Positions 11,540 through 23,245 of a stretch of DNA of 64,000 bases are shown here, one piece after another. Positions within the stretch are counted from its first letter, which is position 1. The number at the start of each line of letters is the position of its first letter. Origin of the DNA: Kappaphycus alvarezii (Eukaryota > Rhodophyta > Florideophyceae > Gigartinales > Solieriaceae). The notes under the pieces were generated by a model that did no database searches, was not told where the DNA came from, and was given only the letters and a program-made list of their open reading frames with translations. The DNA is taken from assembly GCA_002205965.3 (NCBI GenBank), contig NADL03000599.1, positions 1,922,001-1,986,000 on the forward strand, in the 5' to 3' direction. A program made the position numbers and the translations under genes.

Positions 11540-12679
11540 CTATGCTGATCTGATATCTACGCTCTGGATGTGGAAATCTGCGGGACACGAGGCTGGTGTC
11601 CTTAGACATTTACAATTACTTTGTAACTGTATTGCGCGATGCCAGGTTCGGAATCCCCAATCTGCCACCAATAGAAGCTAATGTGGTCCCCGAACTGCAG
11701 GGAGTTCCTTGGAAGCCAGTTGAGAGGCTGAGCAGGAAGTTAAAACCCTTTCTAGGTGATTGATAGAACTACTGTCGATTGCAGATACCGTCCGGTTGGT
11801 ACTGCAGTAGAAAGTCACTCAGCGATACATTAAAGAAAATCTAGACTGTTCAAGACTGGATTTAGACGGAACTAATGTTAGTGACAGACTTGTAATCGAT
11901 GAAACATGGTAAAGATTAGAAAGTTGTACTCATGTTAGACACCACGATTCTAGACATTTGCTAGAACAGTAAAGGATACGTAAACACCGAGTGAAGGGCG
12001 GGAGAGAAGAAGACACAGGGTTCACGATGATTACGACTATCAGTCAAAAGGCTACAGTTGTTGGCCTCAGCCCCAAGGACAGGAGCTGAGGTTCGTATTT
12101 GTTTTGAAGAATGGCCCATGTGAACTAGTTGATGAACGTATCATTGTTCAAGTCATGATTGATTGTATCAGAGAGCAAAACCCGGAAATTGCAACATGCA
12201 GATAATCAATCATACCCTCATGTCAAGTGTATTGTAAGTGGTGTACATGAGCATTGCTTCATGAAACGGCTCAATGAATTTGCACGGCATGCAATAAGAT
12301 GCATCGAGGAGTGTCATTGCTCTCATCTATGGACATCTTCAGTGTCTGTTACTGCAGGCATCGGTACAACACTCAAAGGGATGACAATGGCGTGATGGAA
12401 TTTGTTGTCAGCAATGCTATGGAGGGTAAAAACGGATCTTGAAGAAACACTGACACAAACTCTGCTAAAAAAGAAAAAGAGGCTCTTTTGTTAACTGTTA
12501 ATTGTCATATCAATTCGAATGAGACGTGCGAGAAACTGATCGCGAGTTGCTCGCTGTCGCACCTAGTGCAGGTGAGGCGTGACTGAATTTGAATTCAGCT
12601 CAACATGCACTGGCTGTCTGCTTTTGGACTCATAAGCCTCTAGACACGCTCGTTCCCATTCTCGGACGAACACGATACC
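11540..12679. other. No gene seen
   Basis: Downstream region of the RWP-RK gene. Only short frames, no motif, no repeat recognised. Confidence 0.5.
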
Positions 12680-13403
12680 ATGTCCGCTGCAAAAGGATTG
12701 GACTACTTGCAACGGCAGTTCAACGACGAAATCAACAGAATCTCCCATACTACCCTTCCTCCCCATTCACCTCGATGGACACGGACTCTCTCACCCAGCC
12801 CCCTCTTCAATGATACTGTCACTGCATGCCCCTGGTCGAGAGCGAACCTCCATCTACCCCGCTCAACGGACCGGAACCCTTCCACGCCTAGTGACATTAA
12901 GCCACGCGGATTTCTTGGGCATACGAGGCCCTGGTTGACAACGGACCACCAGTCACCCCGCTCTACGGCCCGAACAATTCCCACGCCTAGTGTGCCCCAA
13001 AAATCCGCGTAGCGTCCTCACCCAAGCCAAAGCGCACCTAGACAAACTCGACCACGACCTCCTTGACCACCTCAATTGCGCCAACCTGTCCCCCCTTCCG
13101 CCGGTGCCCATTGGCGCAACGTGGAGTGAGATGCCAATCCTATCGCCACCTTGCACAACGACACCGACATCTGCCCCCGCATTCCGCGCCGCCAGCCGCT
13201 CCGCCTTCACCAAGGCGCCCGACGTTGACGAGTCCATTCTGCGCCGCAGCTATGGGCCGCCCCTATCGGCAGCATGCAGCTTGTTTAATTCCATCCACAC
13301 CCCGACTGATTTGCTCCGTGCATCATCTGTAGTAAAGGGTAGCACCCTGAAAGAGTTGGTTGACGGTCACCGCACTGTCGTTGTACATCAGCGCATAGAT
13401 TGA
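12680..13403 (+). other. Coding-like stretch in shifting frames, unknown
   Basis: A frame starting MSAAKGLDYLQRQFNDEINR at 12680 runs to 13012, and a second frame (AKAHLDKLDHDLLDHLN and onwards) is open from 12990 to 13403. GC content and amino-acid composition differ from the non-coding flanks and the second frame is Asp/Leu/Ala-rich and helix-prone at its start, so this may be one gene broken by frame changes. I do not recognise the family. Two similar units (…CCCCGCTCAACGG…CACGCCTAGTG and …CCCCGCTCTACGG…CACGCCTAGTG, about 12855-12900 and 12957-12992) lie within it. A non-coding origin is possible. Confidence 0.25.
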
Positions 13404-13690
13404 TCTGGTGTTGGTACTGCATGGGCGTTATCTATCGCGCCCTTTGAACATGGCGAATGTCGCCATCTGCCACTCAGTTGGCTCCGTACTGTAAGCCGGG
13501 GCCGGGTGATGCACGCTGTGAATGAATTGCCTACTTTATTGTCGTCGACGCTCCAAGGTGTCATGTCGTCCAGAGCTCAAGAGTCTTCAGTTGTACAGTA
13601 CAGTACTGTAACATTACTGCTGGAGAAACGTTTGCAGAGCCACGCAGGAAAACTTGATCAACTTGCCACGATTAGGACAAGTGGCAAAAA

Positions 13691-14999
13691 TCAACGAAGT
13701 TTGCTCACGATCTTCCTCTCAAAACCCTCTGCCCTGGCAAATGCAATACACGTGTTCATCCCTCCAAACCCGAATGAATTGGACAATGCAAACTGCACGT
13801 CCATCTCCCTCTTCACCATTGGCACATATTTCTCCATCTCCCCCAACCCAACCTCTCTACCTCCTCATCCTCATCCACCTGCTCCAAATTCAACGTCGGT
13901 GGCACCACGCCCTCGGCCACCGCCAAAACCGTAAACGCTCCTTCCACCCCCCCGCCGCTCCAATCATATGCCCCGTCGCCCCTTTGTCGAACTCACCACA
14001 GCCCTCTTCCCCACTTTACCCACGGGCAACAAGCTCGCAATAGCTCTTCGCTCCGCCGCGTCACCAATCGGCGTACTCGTCGCATGCGCGTTAACATAAT
14101 CCACTTCCCCCGCCTCCCTTCCAGACCCATCAATCGCCATCCTCATTGCCTTTAGCGCACCCCGCCATCATCCGGCGGCGACGTGATATGGAATGCATCG
14201 GCGGTAATCCCCACCCCCACCACCTCCGCATAAACACAAGCGCCCCTCCCCCGAACATGACTCTCTGACTCCAACACCATCACCCCGCGCCATCCGCAAT
14301 CACAAACCCATCCCTCTGCTTATCGAACGGGCGCGACGCCGACTGCGGTCGGTCATTAAACTTGGTGGTAAGCGCGTTGGCACGCGCAAATCCAGCCACT
14401 GCCAATGGATTCACCAGGGCTTCAGTGCCACCAACCACCATCACATCAGCGTCACCTCTTTGAATGGCGTAGTAACCATCGGCGATTGCATGCGCACTGG
14501 CGGCGCAAGCGGAGGATGGGGCCATGATGGGGCCCCTCAAAATGTGGCGCAGAGCAACCAACCCGGCGGGAGTGGCCGGCATGATACGGGAGACCAAAAA
14601 AGGCGTGATACGTCGATAGCGGCCACCGTCCAATAGCTTGTTACCTTGAATGGCATCCTGAATATTGGCCATGCCAACGCCGATAGACACGCCCGCCCGG
14701 TCCGGATGGTACGTCGGGTGTTGCAAGGGCTCCGGCGCCAGCAGCGCGGCATCGAGCAATGCTTCACGCGAGGCGACTAGTGCGAATGTGGAGAATTCTG
14801 GGCACGGGGATAAGTAGGGCGGCACGGGCGGTAGCAGGGATCGGTCGACTGTTGCGGCCACGGTGACTGGGATTGCAGGATGTACATGCGTAGTGCGGAC
14901 GGCCGTGGTGCCGCATAGTAGCGCGGTCCAGGTGGCGGAGGTGGAGACGCCGAGTGGGGTCACGAGTCCGATGCCGGTGACAAAGACGCGGTGGGGCAT
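13691..14999 (-). CDS. OXSM: 3-oxoacyl-[acyl-carrier-protein] synthase, mitochondrial type (frame broken)
   Basis: Condensing enzyme of type II fatty acid synthesis: it joins malonyl-ACP to a growing acyl-ACP. From MPHRVFVTGIGLVTPLG at 14999, the frame shows active-site Cys165 in PSSACAASAH and RDGFVIADGAG at 229-239. The frame then breaks, but the rest of the enzyme is readable downstream in other frames: YAEVVGVGITADAFHITSPP, VDYVNAHATSTPIGDAA (first His), TGHMIGAAGG (second His), SNSFGFGGMNTC, ending at a stop at 13691-13693. Allowing five one-base deficits it would be about 437 residues, normal for the family. The NAHATSTPxGDAAE and RGDADVMVxGGT blocks resemble animal OXSM, so a mitochondrial role (lipoate precursor supply) is preferred over a plastid KAS. 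An in-frame upstream Met at about 15074 would add a ~25-residue acid-free leader. All five breaks lie in C runs of the + strand (13840-13844, 13947-13953, 13979-13982, 14160-14163, 14283-14286). Confidence 0.85.
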
Positions 15000-15873
15000 T
15001 TGAAGGTGAGGTGTCGAAGCCAGTTTGGGCGGATGAGGTATCCTAATGAGTGCTACAGTAAGAGTACAGTACATTTCTAATACGGTATACTGTACAGTAC
15101 AGTACAGTACAGTACTGTAGTAATGTTTCGGGGAAACCCTTGTGCTGTAATAAATTACACTGTAAGTTTTTCGTCTTTTATCATTGGTGTACAGTCCAGT
15201 TTTATACATTACAGATAGCCTGTACGGTACGCTACGAATGCTTATGGCTTATAGTAGGAGACTTGGTGAGGCAGACGACCTGACTGGACTGGCGTGAGGC
15301 GAGCTGTAAGGCATTACAGAAACTTACAGCAAAACGGAATACAGGTTGCTCAACCCTCGCTGTGAGACAGGAGGACGAGGAGTGCGGAAGCGACAGTAGA
15401 CCACAATTGGCAACTTGATGGATACGTACAACAGCTGCGTTGACCAGAATGCAGCAATGTCTACAGTGTACAAATAGTTGCCAGATCCTTCAATTAAACA
15501 AGAATAAAGCGAGCTGTAAGCACTGTAAATTAGACTCCTTCCATAAAGAACTGCCCCCCCTAGACGTCTAAAAATAGCCGCCCTACTTTGCTACTCAGTA
15601 CAGCCAGTTCCCCCCCTTTATTCTGCACTGTGCTGGGGTTTTGTACCGTACGAATGAGAAGGGTTACGATACGTGTAGCGTACGGGACATGTGTAATGGT
15701 TGCTCATAATTCAGTATTATACTGGGTATGGCATGAAGTACAATAGCAATAAAGTACAGTACAGTACAGTACTGAACAGATGTTCTGTACTGTTCGTAGC
15801 TCCGATGCTATTGAAATGCTGCTCGACCGCACAAGCCGACAAAGCGGTTTCACTCATCATTCCGCATTTGCTC
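15000..15873. promoter_or_regulatory. Divergent promoter region of the synthase and FEX genes
   Basis: An 874-bp intergenic spacer between two divergent genes. It holds two arrays of the same pentamer, (TACAG)4 TACTG at 15093-15117 and (TACAG)3 TACTG at 15755-15774. The first ends 94 bp from the synthase ATG and the second 100 bp from the FEX ATG. No TATA box is assigned. The regulatory role is inferred from placement only. Confidence 0.4.
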
Positions 15874-17000
15874 ATGTCGTCATCCTCCCCTCCCTCCCCG
15901 GCCCCCACACTGCTCTCCTCGGCGATTCTGCCTCTCAGCATCGCCACTGCCGCCATTTTCGGCGTCCTCACTCGCGTCTTCCTCAATTCGCTCTTCTCCC
16001 CCTCAGCCGCCAACATTACCTCGCGCTCCTCCATTCTTTTTTTCGACCTCCCGTCCAACTTCCTCGGCACCTTTCTCTTCGCCTTTCACAGCATATTCAT
16101 CCGCTCCGTCCCGCTCCACCACACCTTCGATCGAGCCTGGTCCACCGGCTATGCCGCATCCGTCACCAGTACGTCCACTGTCCCGCTTCGCTCACCCCTC
16201 TCATATCCCGTCTCCAACCAATCCCTGCGCCCAACCCTCATCGCCAACTCTAACCCTTCCACCCCCTCTGCTCCTCCCCAGCCTTCGCCTCGTGGAATTT
16301 CCAGGTCACCACCATGCTCGTCCGCGGCCAGTGGCTAGAAGCCCTCCTCGCCCTTCTCCTCGGTGTCTCCACCGCCACCACCGCCTTCATTCTCGCCACC
16401 GACCTCGCCAACCTCTTCGTCCGTCTCCACCCGTCCCCCTCATCCATCTCCTCCCAACCCTCAACCGACCACTCACTCACCTCTTCCCCAACATCCCCAC
16501 CGCACGTGCAAACATCAAAACGCCACACCAAACACGCCCTCGTCGCCATTCCCCTCCTCCTCCTTTTCCTCCTCCTCCTCGCTGCATGCATCCTCGCCGC
16601 TATCTTCGATCGCGCCCACCCCATGCGTCGGTCCTTCTGGGCCAGCGCCATGCTTGCACCCCCTGGCGCCCTCCTTCGTTGGCGACTTTGCGCCCTTAAT
16701 CCTCGCACACCCAGTTTTCCAATCGGCACCTTTTCCGCTAATATGCTCGCCGTTGTGCTTGATTCCGCTGTCGGTGTAGCGCTCTGGCTCCGCCGCACCG
16801 AGCTCTCCTCTGAGGCAGATGTTTTCCTATCGGCCCTGATCACCGGCTTGGGCGGCTCGCTTAGCACTGTGTCAACCTGGATGTCGGAGATATTTCAACT
16901 CAGCGTAGGGCGCAGGTACCTGTACTTGCTCGGCAGTTTGGCCGCCGCGCAGATGGTCGGGGTGCTGATTTACGGTTCCGGGTTTTGGGCCGTGCGGTAG
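15874..17000 (+). CDS. FEX: Fluoride export protein, two CrcB repeats, one intron
   Basis: Plasma-membrane fluoride exporter that protects cells from environmental fluoride. Eukaryotic FEX proteins carry two CrcB domains in one chain, as here. Exon 1 is 15874-16168, the intron 16169-16281 (113 nt, GTACGT…CCCCAG), exon 2 16282-17000, giving 337 residues. Splicing restores GYAASVTTFASW (residues 92-103), the CrcB signature G(F)xGSxTTFSxW, which supports the junction strongly. Repeat 1 also has G30xxxR34 and SNFLGTF at 61-67. Repeat 2 has GALLRWRL at 227-234, PIGTFSANM at 245-253 and GLGGSLSTVSTWMSE at 287-301. A Ser/Thr/Pro-rich loop and a very hydrophobic linker helix (VAIPLLLLFLLLLAACILAA, 186-205) separate them, as expected for inverted fused repeats. 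The start at 15874 is the last Met before the first membrane segment; upstream in-frame Mets exist. It converges with the GFAT gene, 214 bp between stops. Confidence 0.9.
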
Positions 17001-17214
17001 TCCTGCGTAGGGAGGGGTTGCATGTCCGTTTACTAGTACGCATTTCTCAATCTATGTAACAGCGCAACTGATAATTTGCAATTTGCCTCGGCGAACGTAT
17101 GGTCTGCGGTACTACTGCAAGTTGCGACGGTCTTCGTACCTATCCCGATTCGCGACTTTACGCTATTTAGTATCAAGTTATGTTAGATATCATCGTTCAT
17201 CACATAGTTGCACC

Positions 17215-19434
17215 CTATTCGACCGTCACACTTTTCGCGAGGGACCTGCCCAATGTTCATGGAGCAGAAGAAAGCCATGACGTTGATGCAAAAAACACAG
17301 AGATGGTTAGCATATCAGGTAATCTAAACCGCCTCCATGGGAATCGCGTCGTCCACACATAAGAGAAAACGTACCTTGGCTGGTCAACGTTCAGACCGCG
17401 GGCAACGGCCAAGTGGTAGCTCAGCAGCTGCATCGGAAGGATACCTAAAACGCATTGCAGGCAGTCCACCGTTTCCGGAACAAGGATAAGCTCCGCTCTG
17501 TCCCCAAACTGCTCGATTTCCTTATCCCCCTCCGTTCCAATGATCATCATATTCGCAATTCCTCCCCGTGCGGTAACCTGGTGCAGCGCATTTTGTACCT
17601 TTTCTGAGCATGAGTCCTTGCCGGCAAACAGGATAATCGGCATATTCTCATCCACAAGCGCAAGAGGCCCATGTTTTAATTCACCCGCGTGAATTCCCTC
17701 AGTGTGAATATAGCTCAGCTCCTTAATCTTTAGCGCGCCCTCCATGCAAGTGGCATAATGGTATCCACGACCGAACAACAAGATTGATGTGTTATCTTTG
17801 AGCCTCTCAGCAATATCCTTTGTTTGTTTGTCCAGTTTGTCCAGCGTCTTCCGCACAAGCCGTGGTAACTCTACGAGGGCCTCGTGAATTTCCGCCCGCC
17901 TCCCTTGCTTGGCTCGAGAATCAATACTGAGCTGCAGTGCAATGATCACGATAACAATGATTTGAGAGGTGTACGCCTTGGTCGAAGCTACTCCAATTTC
18001 TGCGCCGGCATTCAAATGCACGCCGCAGTCAGTCAGGCGGGCAATGCTACTTCCGACCACATTCACCACCCCAACCGTGAGCGCTTGGCATTTTTTCGCG
18101 TAGCGCAATGCAGCGAGAGTATCGGCCGTCTCTCCCGACTGTGACACAAACACACAAACATCCGACCGGAAAAGCGGTGTTTCTCTGTCAAGGAAGTCCG
18201 ATGCAAGTTCTATCGACACTGGGAGCTCGGTGAGTTCTTCCATGACCTGGCGGGCAGCCACACAGGAATGGAATGATGTTCCACATGCGACAAATATGAT
18301 TCTCGAAGAGCGTCGAAAGTCACCCAGTCGCTCAGATATGCCCCCGAGGTGAACATCGGTATAGTTGCGACCTGAAATATCGTTAACTGTGTCACTCTGC
18401 AATACCCGGCCACGCATGGTTTGCAAGAGAGATTCGGGTTGCTCATAGATTTCCTTGAGCATAAAGTGAGGGTACGAGCCCTTCATAATATGCTCAAGTT
18501 CCATGTCAAGCGTAGCGATGCTGCGATTGGACACTATGGAACGTGAATGGGACTCACCAAAGTTGAACATTTGCAAGTGGCCGTCCTCGCTAACATGAGC
18601 AAGGTCATTATCTTCAAAATATACAACTTTGTCGGTATGCTCAACAATAGCGCTTGCATCCGAGCTGAAAAAGTATTCTGCCTTGTCGTAATCATGGGTC
18701 GAGTTGTACGGGGTACCGTTGGAGTGAAGGCGGGAACGCCTCAGGGATGGATTATCCTTTTCGGTAATTGAGCTTTTGATGACTGCAATTTCGTCGTTCA
18801 CGGCAGGTCTAAGGCCGAGGACTAGGGGAGAGCCTACTTTGCAGGCGACGAGCTCATTCGGAAAGGCGGTTGATCGCAACAAGAGGGCATACGCGCCTTC
18901 AATGGCATGCATGAGATGCATGACGAGACGTGGAAAAGAAAGTTGATCGTCATGCTCGCGAACGGTTTCATAAAGATACTTGAGGAGCTTGGCAATAACC
19001 TCTGTATCTGTCTCACTCTGAAATTCGAACCCTTTGGAGAGGAGCATTTTCTTGAGCGGCTTGAAGTTTGTAATAATGCCATTGTGGACAACAACAAACT
19101 GGGCATCGGGGTCGGAAACCTGGGGATGAGAATTGATAACAGAAGGGGCGCCATGGGTTGCCCAGCGAGTATGAGCAACACCGACATGAGTGGAGAGGGT
19201 GGATGGACAGGGGAATTGTTGACGAACAAGCTCTTCGACTGAGATTTCAAGCTTGTCAACGGAGCCGACGGCCTTGACGACGACAACGTCATCCGGGGAT
19301 TCTCTGTCGATGGCTAAACCAGCCGAGTCATAGCCACGGTATTCGAGGCGACGCAGACCTTGGACGAGAGTATCGAGAATGGCGGTCTGGCAGACGGGGA
19401 TGCCGTAGTTTGCGTATCCAAAGATGCCGCACAT
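17215..19434 (-). CDS. GFAT: Glutamine:fructose-6-phosphate amidotransferase (GFAT), one intron
   Basis: Makes glucosamine 6-phosphate from fructose 6-phosphate and glutamine, the entry step to UDP-GlcNAc for glycoproteins and wall polymers; cytosolic. Start taken at 19434 (MCGIFGYANYG) because Cys2 must become the N-terminal nucleophile; an in-frame Met ten codons upstream would bury it. Residues 88-95 HTRWATHG and 117-119 HNG belong to the glutaminase domain. The isomerase part has two SIS domains: CGTSFHS (384-390), SQSGETADT (431-439), GVASTKAYTSQ, then CMEGALKIKELSYIHTEG and ELKHGPLAL. The exon 1 frame runs past NVDQPR into an intron at 17374-17246 (129 nt, GTACGT…GGGCAG). A 31-nt last exon, 17215-17245, adds SLAKSVTVE, the classic C-terminus. 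Total 696 residues, matching animal and fungal GFAT (about 700), and longer than bacterial GlmS because of the insert around 225-250. Intact. Confidence 0.95.
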
Positions 19435-21129
19435 GACCGAAGGGGGAAGGACTATGGCGGGCAAGGTTGGGGAGCAGGGAGGAGGCTGGGCTGTTAGTGG
19501 TGAGACGGCTGAAGGGTTGCCGAATTGTTGATTTTTGCGAGAGTAGGATTTTGAAAGGTCAAGATGATTGGACGGAGGAACGGAGGCTCACAGAGTTTTT
19601 CGTTGTCAAAGAGGTGATGCAAGAGATGAGTGGGATGCAGGTGGCGGATAGGTGGTGGTTGGGAAAGAGAAGCGGCGTAGAAATGTTGGAATAGGGTGAA
19701 GGTGGGGAAAGATGTGGAGATAAATGACTGTGTGGAAAGAGGATGAGCTGACGAATGGTATGCTGAACAAATGAAAAATAGGGGAGCATCATCAGTGGGG
19801 TAAATTAAAATTCACGTAAGAAAAAGGGGGGTGGAAATTGGATGGTTGCTTTTCACAGGGGCCAAAAAGCTTGTGTCAATACAGACTGCATAGTTTTTTC
19901 AGGAATTATGATTGGCAAGTTGTCAGTCAACTCATAGAAAAATATATGAAAGTGGATAACATGTCTTGTATCTCACCAGGGGTCTTTTATGGAAGTGATG
20001 CCATGTCAGACCAATGAGGCACACCGACACCTGTTCAGGTCACGTTCATGTTTTTTATTCAAGGCCCAGAAGAAAATCCAAAATATCTCCTTGAAAAAAA
20101 GAAATCATATTTTTAGAATAGCAACCACGCTTTATCTATTGAAAAAAGGCGCTGTTCTCGTTGTACCCTTACTCTTGAACTGTACAGTACTGCAATTGTA
20201 ACGCCAGCTAGAATTTTCATGCTGGCTGTATTGCACAGCACAGTACACCACTGCACAGCATTGCCGAGATGGGTTTTTTATCATTTCAAACATAATGCAT
20301 TCAACACATTCAACGCGATACATACTGTACAGTATTACAGCATGAAAGATGTACAGTATGGTATGAACCGTACAGCCAATCACTGCGCGTCGCACGCTCA
20401 AGCTTTATCGAATAAGAAAGTTTTATTATGAACAAATTTTTCCTCAGCCTGCGGGTACACGCCAATTACCCACCTCTCAACCACTGCACTGCGCAGCTGC
20501 GCAGCTGTATCGTAATGCGCCGACCTCAGTCAAGCAAAAGCAAGTGGTGTGTAGAGAGCAAAACCCTACTGGAAGGGGTTTGGCGAACATGCTGTAGATT
20601 CGGCATTCATGCGACTTTCAGAAATACCACTGTATCATTAATAATAACGCGCTCTTCACTTGCCGCTGTCTTACAGTATTCTCATCATCAATTCCGCTTT
20701 TGAAACTGCTGTAATGAAAACGCATTGCATCCCTACGTCTGTGAGGTGGCTTTACACCTTATTGGGAATAAACTTTATTTTGCGCTAGGCGACGTTCAAC
20801 GTTGGTGGTACGCCGGAAACGTTCTAGTCGATATCCAAGTATCGCTTTGGTGAGGACGTGACGATCCTTCATGTTGTTGGGCATGACGGTTTTTTCTGCG
20901 AGATGGTCCTGGAGGTATTGTCGGTCTACTTCAATGTAAATTCATTCACTTGCTGTCGGCTAGCACTTTACAGCTTTTGCTCTTGACCTCTTCTTGCCGC
21001 ATAGATTCTATGCTTGACAAGAATCCCGTCGGGTTTGAGGCGGTTTCCTATGTACTGATGACATATCCAGAAACGGTATGTTTAACATTTTGCACTATGT
21101 AACAGCTACAGTGTACAGTACTTCCCTCC
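19435..21129. other. GFAT upstream region; no other gene seen
   Basis: The first few hundred bases should contain the GFAT promoter. TACAG/TACTG motifs occur at about 20179-20192 and 20324-20355. No coding region is supported in the remaining 1.6 kb. Confidence 0.5.
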
Positions 21130-21790
21130 AGGAAGACATCATTCTTCACTCCCACCTCTCCCGCCGCGCTGTGCTACTCTCTTCCGGTTCCTACCGCCTC
21201 GCTGCCTCCGCTCGCCTTTGCACCCCCGGGGAGGTATAGTGCACGATGTCGACTTTTGCCTAAGCAACCAAATATTCTGCGGCCTCCATCGCTGCCCTAC
21301 CTGCCGTGAAGGGAACTATACTGTTCCCCCCTCCTCGATTCCATGGGCCATTACGCTATAACCTGCAAACGTGGTGTGCGTGCGGTGCTCCTCCACAAAC
21401 CTCTACGGGATATTCTGTACCGCCAACTTGCAAGCCCAGCCATCTCCCTCACCGTATTTCGGGGGCGGGTCGTTGCCGCTCAGCTCCACAAGAGCCCAGC
21501 CGGGCAGCGCACACTAGATATCCTCATCGACGACCATGTATTCGCGCCCACCGCGCATGGACTTGATGTGACCATTGTCATCCCTCACTCCAGTCATATC
21601 GCAACCAGGCAGATGGAGGTCTCTCAGCATTGACCAGGGATGAACGGCGGAAACGGGAATACTATGCGATACTTTGTCGTGCCGAGGGTACCGACATTCT
21701 AACTATCGCCATTGACATCTACGGACAAATTGGATTAACCGGACTTCAGGCTCTTCACCACCTTAGCAGCTAACAACTGCTTGTCGAGGG
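21130..21790 (+). pseudogene. Non-LTR retrotransposon fragment, endonuclease end (lineage B)
   Basis: Readable pieces: cysteines around 21275-21305 then WAITL/GHYAITCKRG, LRDILYRQLASPAISLT, GQRTLDILIDDH, then GLDVTIVIPH, and in another frame RRKREYYAILCRAEGTDI with IDIYGQIGLTGLQ up to a stop at about 21773. The series GDHAxxCK, LRDxL, RxxDILI, LDVTVVxP, KxxYY is the C-terminal zinc finger and restriction-like nuclease of non-LTR elements. Frame changes and missing 5' part mark it as a relic. It is followed tail to tail by an opposite-strand copy. Confidence 0.65.
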
Positions 21791-21829
21791 GAAGAGTTGA
21801 TCTGCAATTCAAATGCAGTATGAGGGAGC

Positions 21830-22490
21830 CTTACGGCCCCTACTGGACCTGGTGGGGGTCAACACCGCTGAATTTGCGCTGGTTGATCATAACAGCAGCA
21901 ACACGTCGCACGAATGGCGACATCGTTCGTCGGAGAGCGCAAAATTCCGTGACGGCTGATTTTCCCCGCCTCGCGGCGATGTAATTTGCAATATCCTGGA
22001 GGAGCTGGAGGTCGGAGAAATCGATCTGGCCATAAACATCACTTGCCAAGGGGGCGCAGTTCGGTGCCTTCAGACTGGCATGTGGATCCGTAGTAGATGT
22101 GCTTCTTCAAGGTGGCGCGTTCGAGCGCGGATGTCCCGCCATCGGCGAGGTCTCGTTGGGGGTCATCGATGACAAGGTCGAGTTTCCGTTGTTCGGCCGG
22201 GCTTTTGTGGAAGTCGGCCGCCGGGGCTCGTTTTCTTGGGACAGACAGGCCAATGGCAGGGTTGGTAAGGTGGCGGAAGAGGGTGTCGCGTAACCGGTTG
22301 TGCCGCCTCACAGCCCTTACCACGCTCTTATAGAGGGAGGCGTGGTGCTCGGGTGCGTCGAGTATGGGGAGGTGCTGGGCGGAGCTTGTCGCGCACATCG
22401 GGCAGAGACGAGTGCCGTCGAATATAGGGTTGCCGAGGTGAACGTCAATCATAGTGCGCCAGACCTTAGCCTCCATTTAGCGGTCGTTGC
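21830..22490 (-). pseudogene. Non-LTR retrotransposon fragment, endonuclease end (lineage B, inverted copy)
   Basis: Minus-strand frames give CPMCATSSAQHLPILDAPEH, VRRHNRLRDTLFRHLTNPAI, FHKSPAEQRKLDLVIDDP and, after a shift near 22045, DVYGQIDFSDLQLLQDIANY. These line up with the + strand fragment just to the left (LRDILYRQLASPAI, HKSPAGQRTLDILIDDH, IYGQIGLTGLQ), so the two are inverted copies of one element family facing each other. The nuclease DV block is not clear here, consistent with decay. Confidence 0.65.
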
Positions 22491-22774
22491 TGAACAGCAG
22501 TAGGGTGTAGAATGGAGCGGATGCGGCCGTGGAGGCAGCGGCCGCCAAGTGAGCACGGTGATGGGAGGAGGGTGCGGGTGTTAGCTTTTGCATATGAAGT
22601 TAAATGTCAGAGTGGAGGGGTGCGGTTATTTCTTGCTGGAGATGACGGGGTCGGAGGCGTCCTGTCGGGACGTGCTATAGTCCAGGTTATCTTGTTAGAG
22701 GTCAGGGGGGAGGTCGAGGGCGATTGCGAGGGGGTCGTATGATGGAGCGAGGAGGCGGGCAGTGCGGAGTGGGA

Positions 22775-23038
22775 TCAAGAACCAGTTGTACCTGTGCCGG
22801 GTTCGTCAGGAGAGATACCGTGTAGGCGTTGGAGCGAACTCCTTGGGCTTGGGATAGGCCGAGGCAACCCGAGCGGAAGGGGAGTGTGATTTAGGTCCAG
22901 CGTATGTTGGTTTGGCGGCGATTTATGCATTCGAATACCCTCCGTATTCCTTCGTCTAAAGACTTTTTGAAGGGAAGTGGTTAAAGGCGACAGGGCACTA
23001 ATTGTCGAGGGAAGCACCCTCTCGCTGAATTCCGGCAT
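22775..23038 (-). pseudogene. Second minus-strand lineage-B fragment
   Basis: An 87-codon frame contains RMHKSPPNQHTLDLNHTPLP, matching the HKSPAEQRKLDLVIDDP block of the neighbouring fragment. Having this block twice in the same orientation within 700 bp means two separate insertions or a duplication. Nothing else of the element is readable. Confidence 0.4.
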
Positions 23039-23200
23039 CTTAGGACACGTGTCTTGGCGTTAATTCAATTATGCCACAAAATTTTCTGCCGCCCATTGGA
23101 GCATGAACCAAATTAAATACGTTTCTTGGTTCCCCCTTGCCGACTACTTGTACCGTACCAATTACAGTACTTTGATGCGCTTCGGAACAAAGGCTACAGT

Positions 23201-23245
23201 CACCTATTTTTCAATCATTAAAACACCCCAATTATTCCGCTTTGG
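23201..23245 (+). repeat. Retroelement 3'-tail-like repeat
   Basis: AATCATTAAAACACCCCAAT plus flanks, shared in inverted orientation with 4281-4330 and similar in pattern (ATTAAAA.A.CCCAA..TTCCCC) to the tails at 46.75, 56.94 and 57.36 kb. Confidence 0.5.

Noticed and set aside
13506-14043. Pro/Ser-rich + strand frames
   Set aside because: Antisense of the 3-oxoacyl-ACP synthase C-terminal half, whose motifs are unambiguous on the minus strand.
16250-16867. 205-codon minus-strand frame
   Set aside because: Lies antisense to the well-supported FEX exon 2; Arg/Ser-rich composition is a by-product of GC-rich coding DNA.
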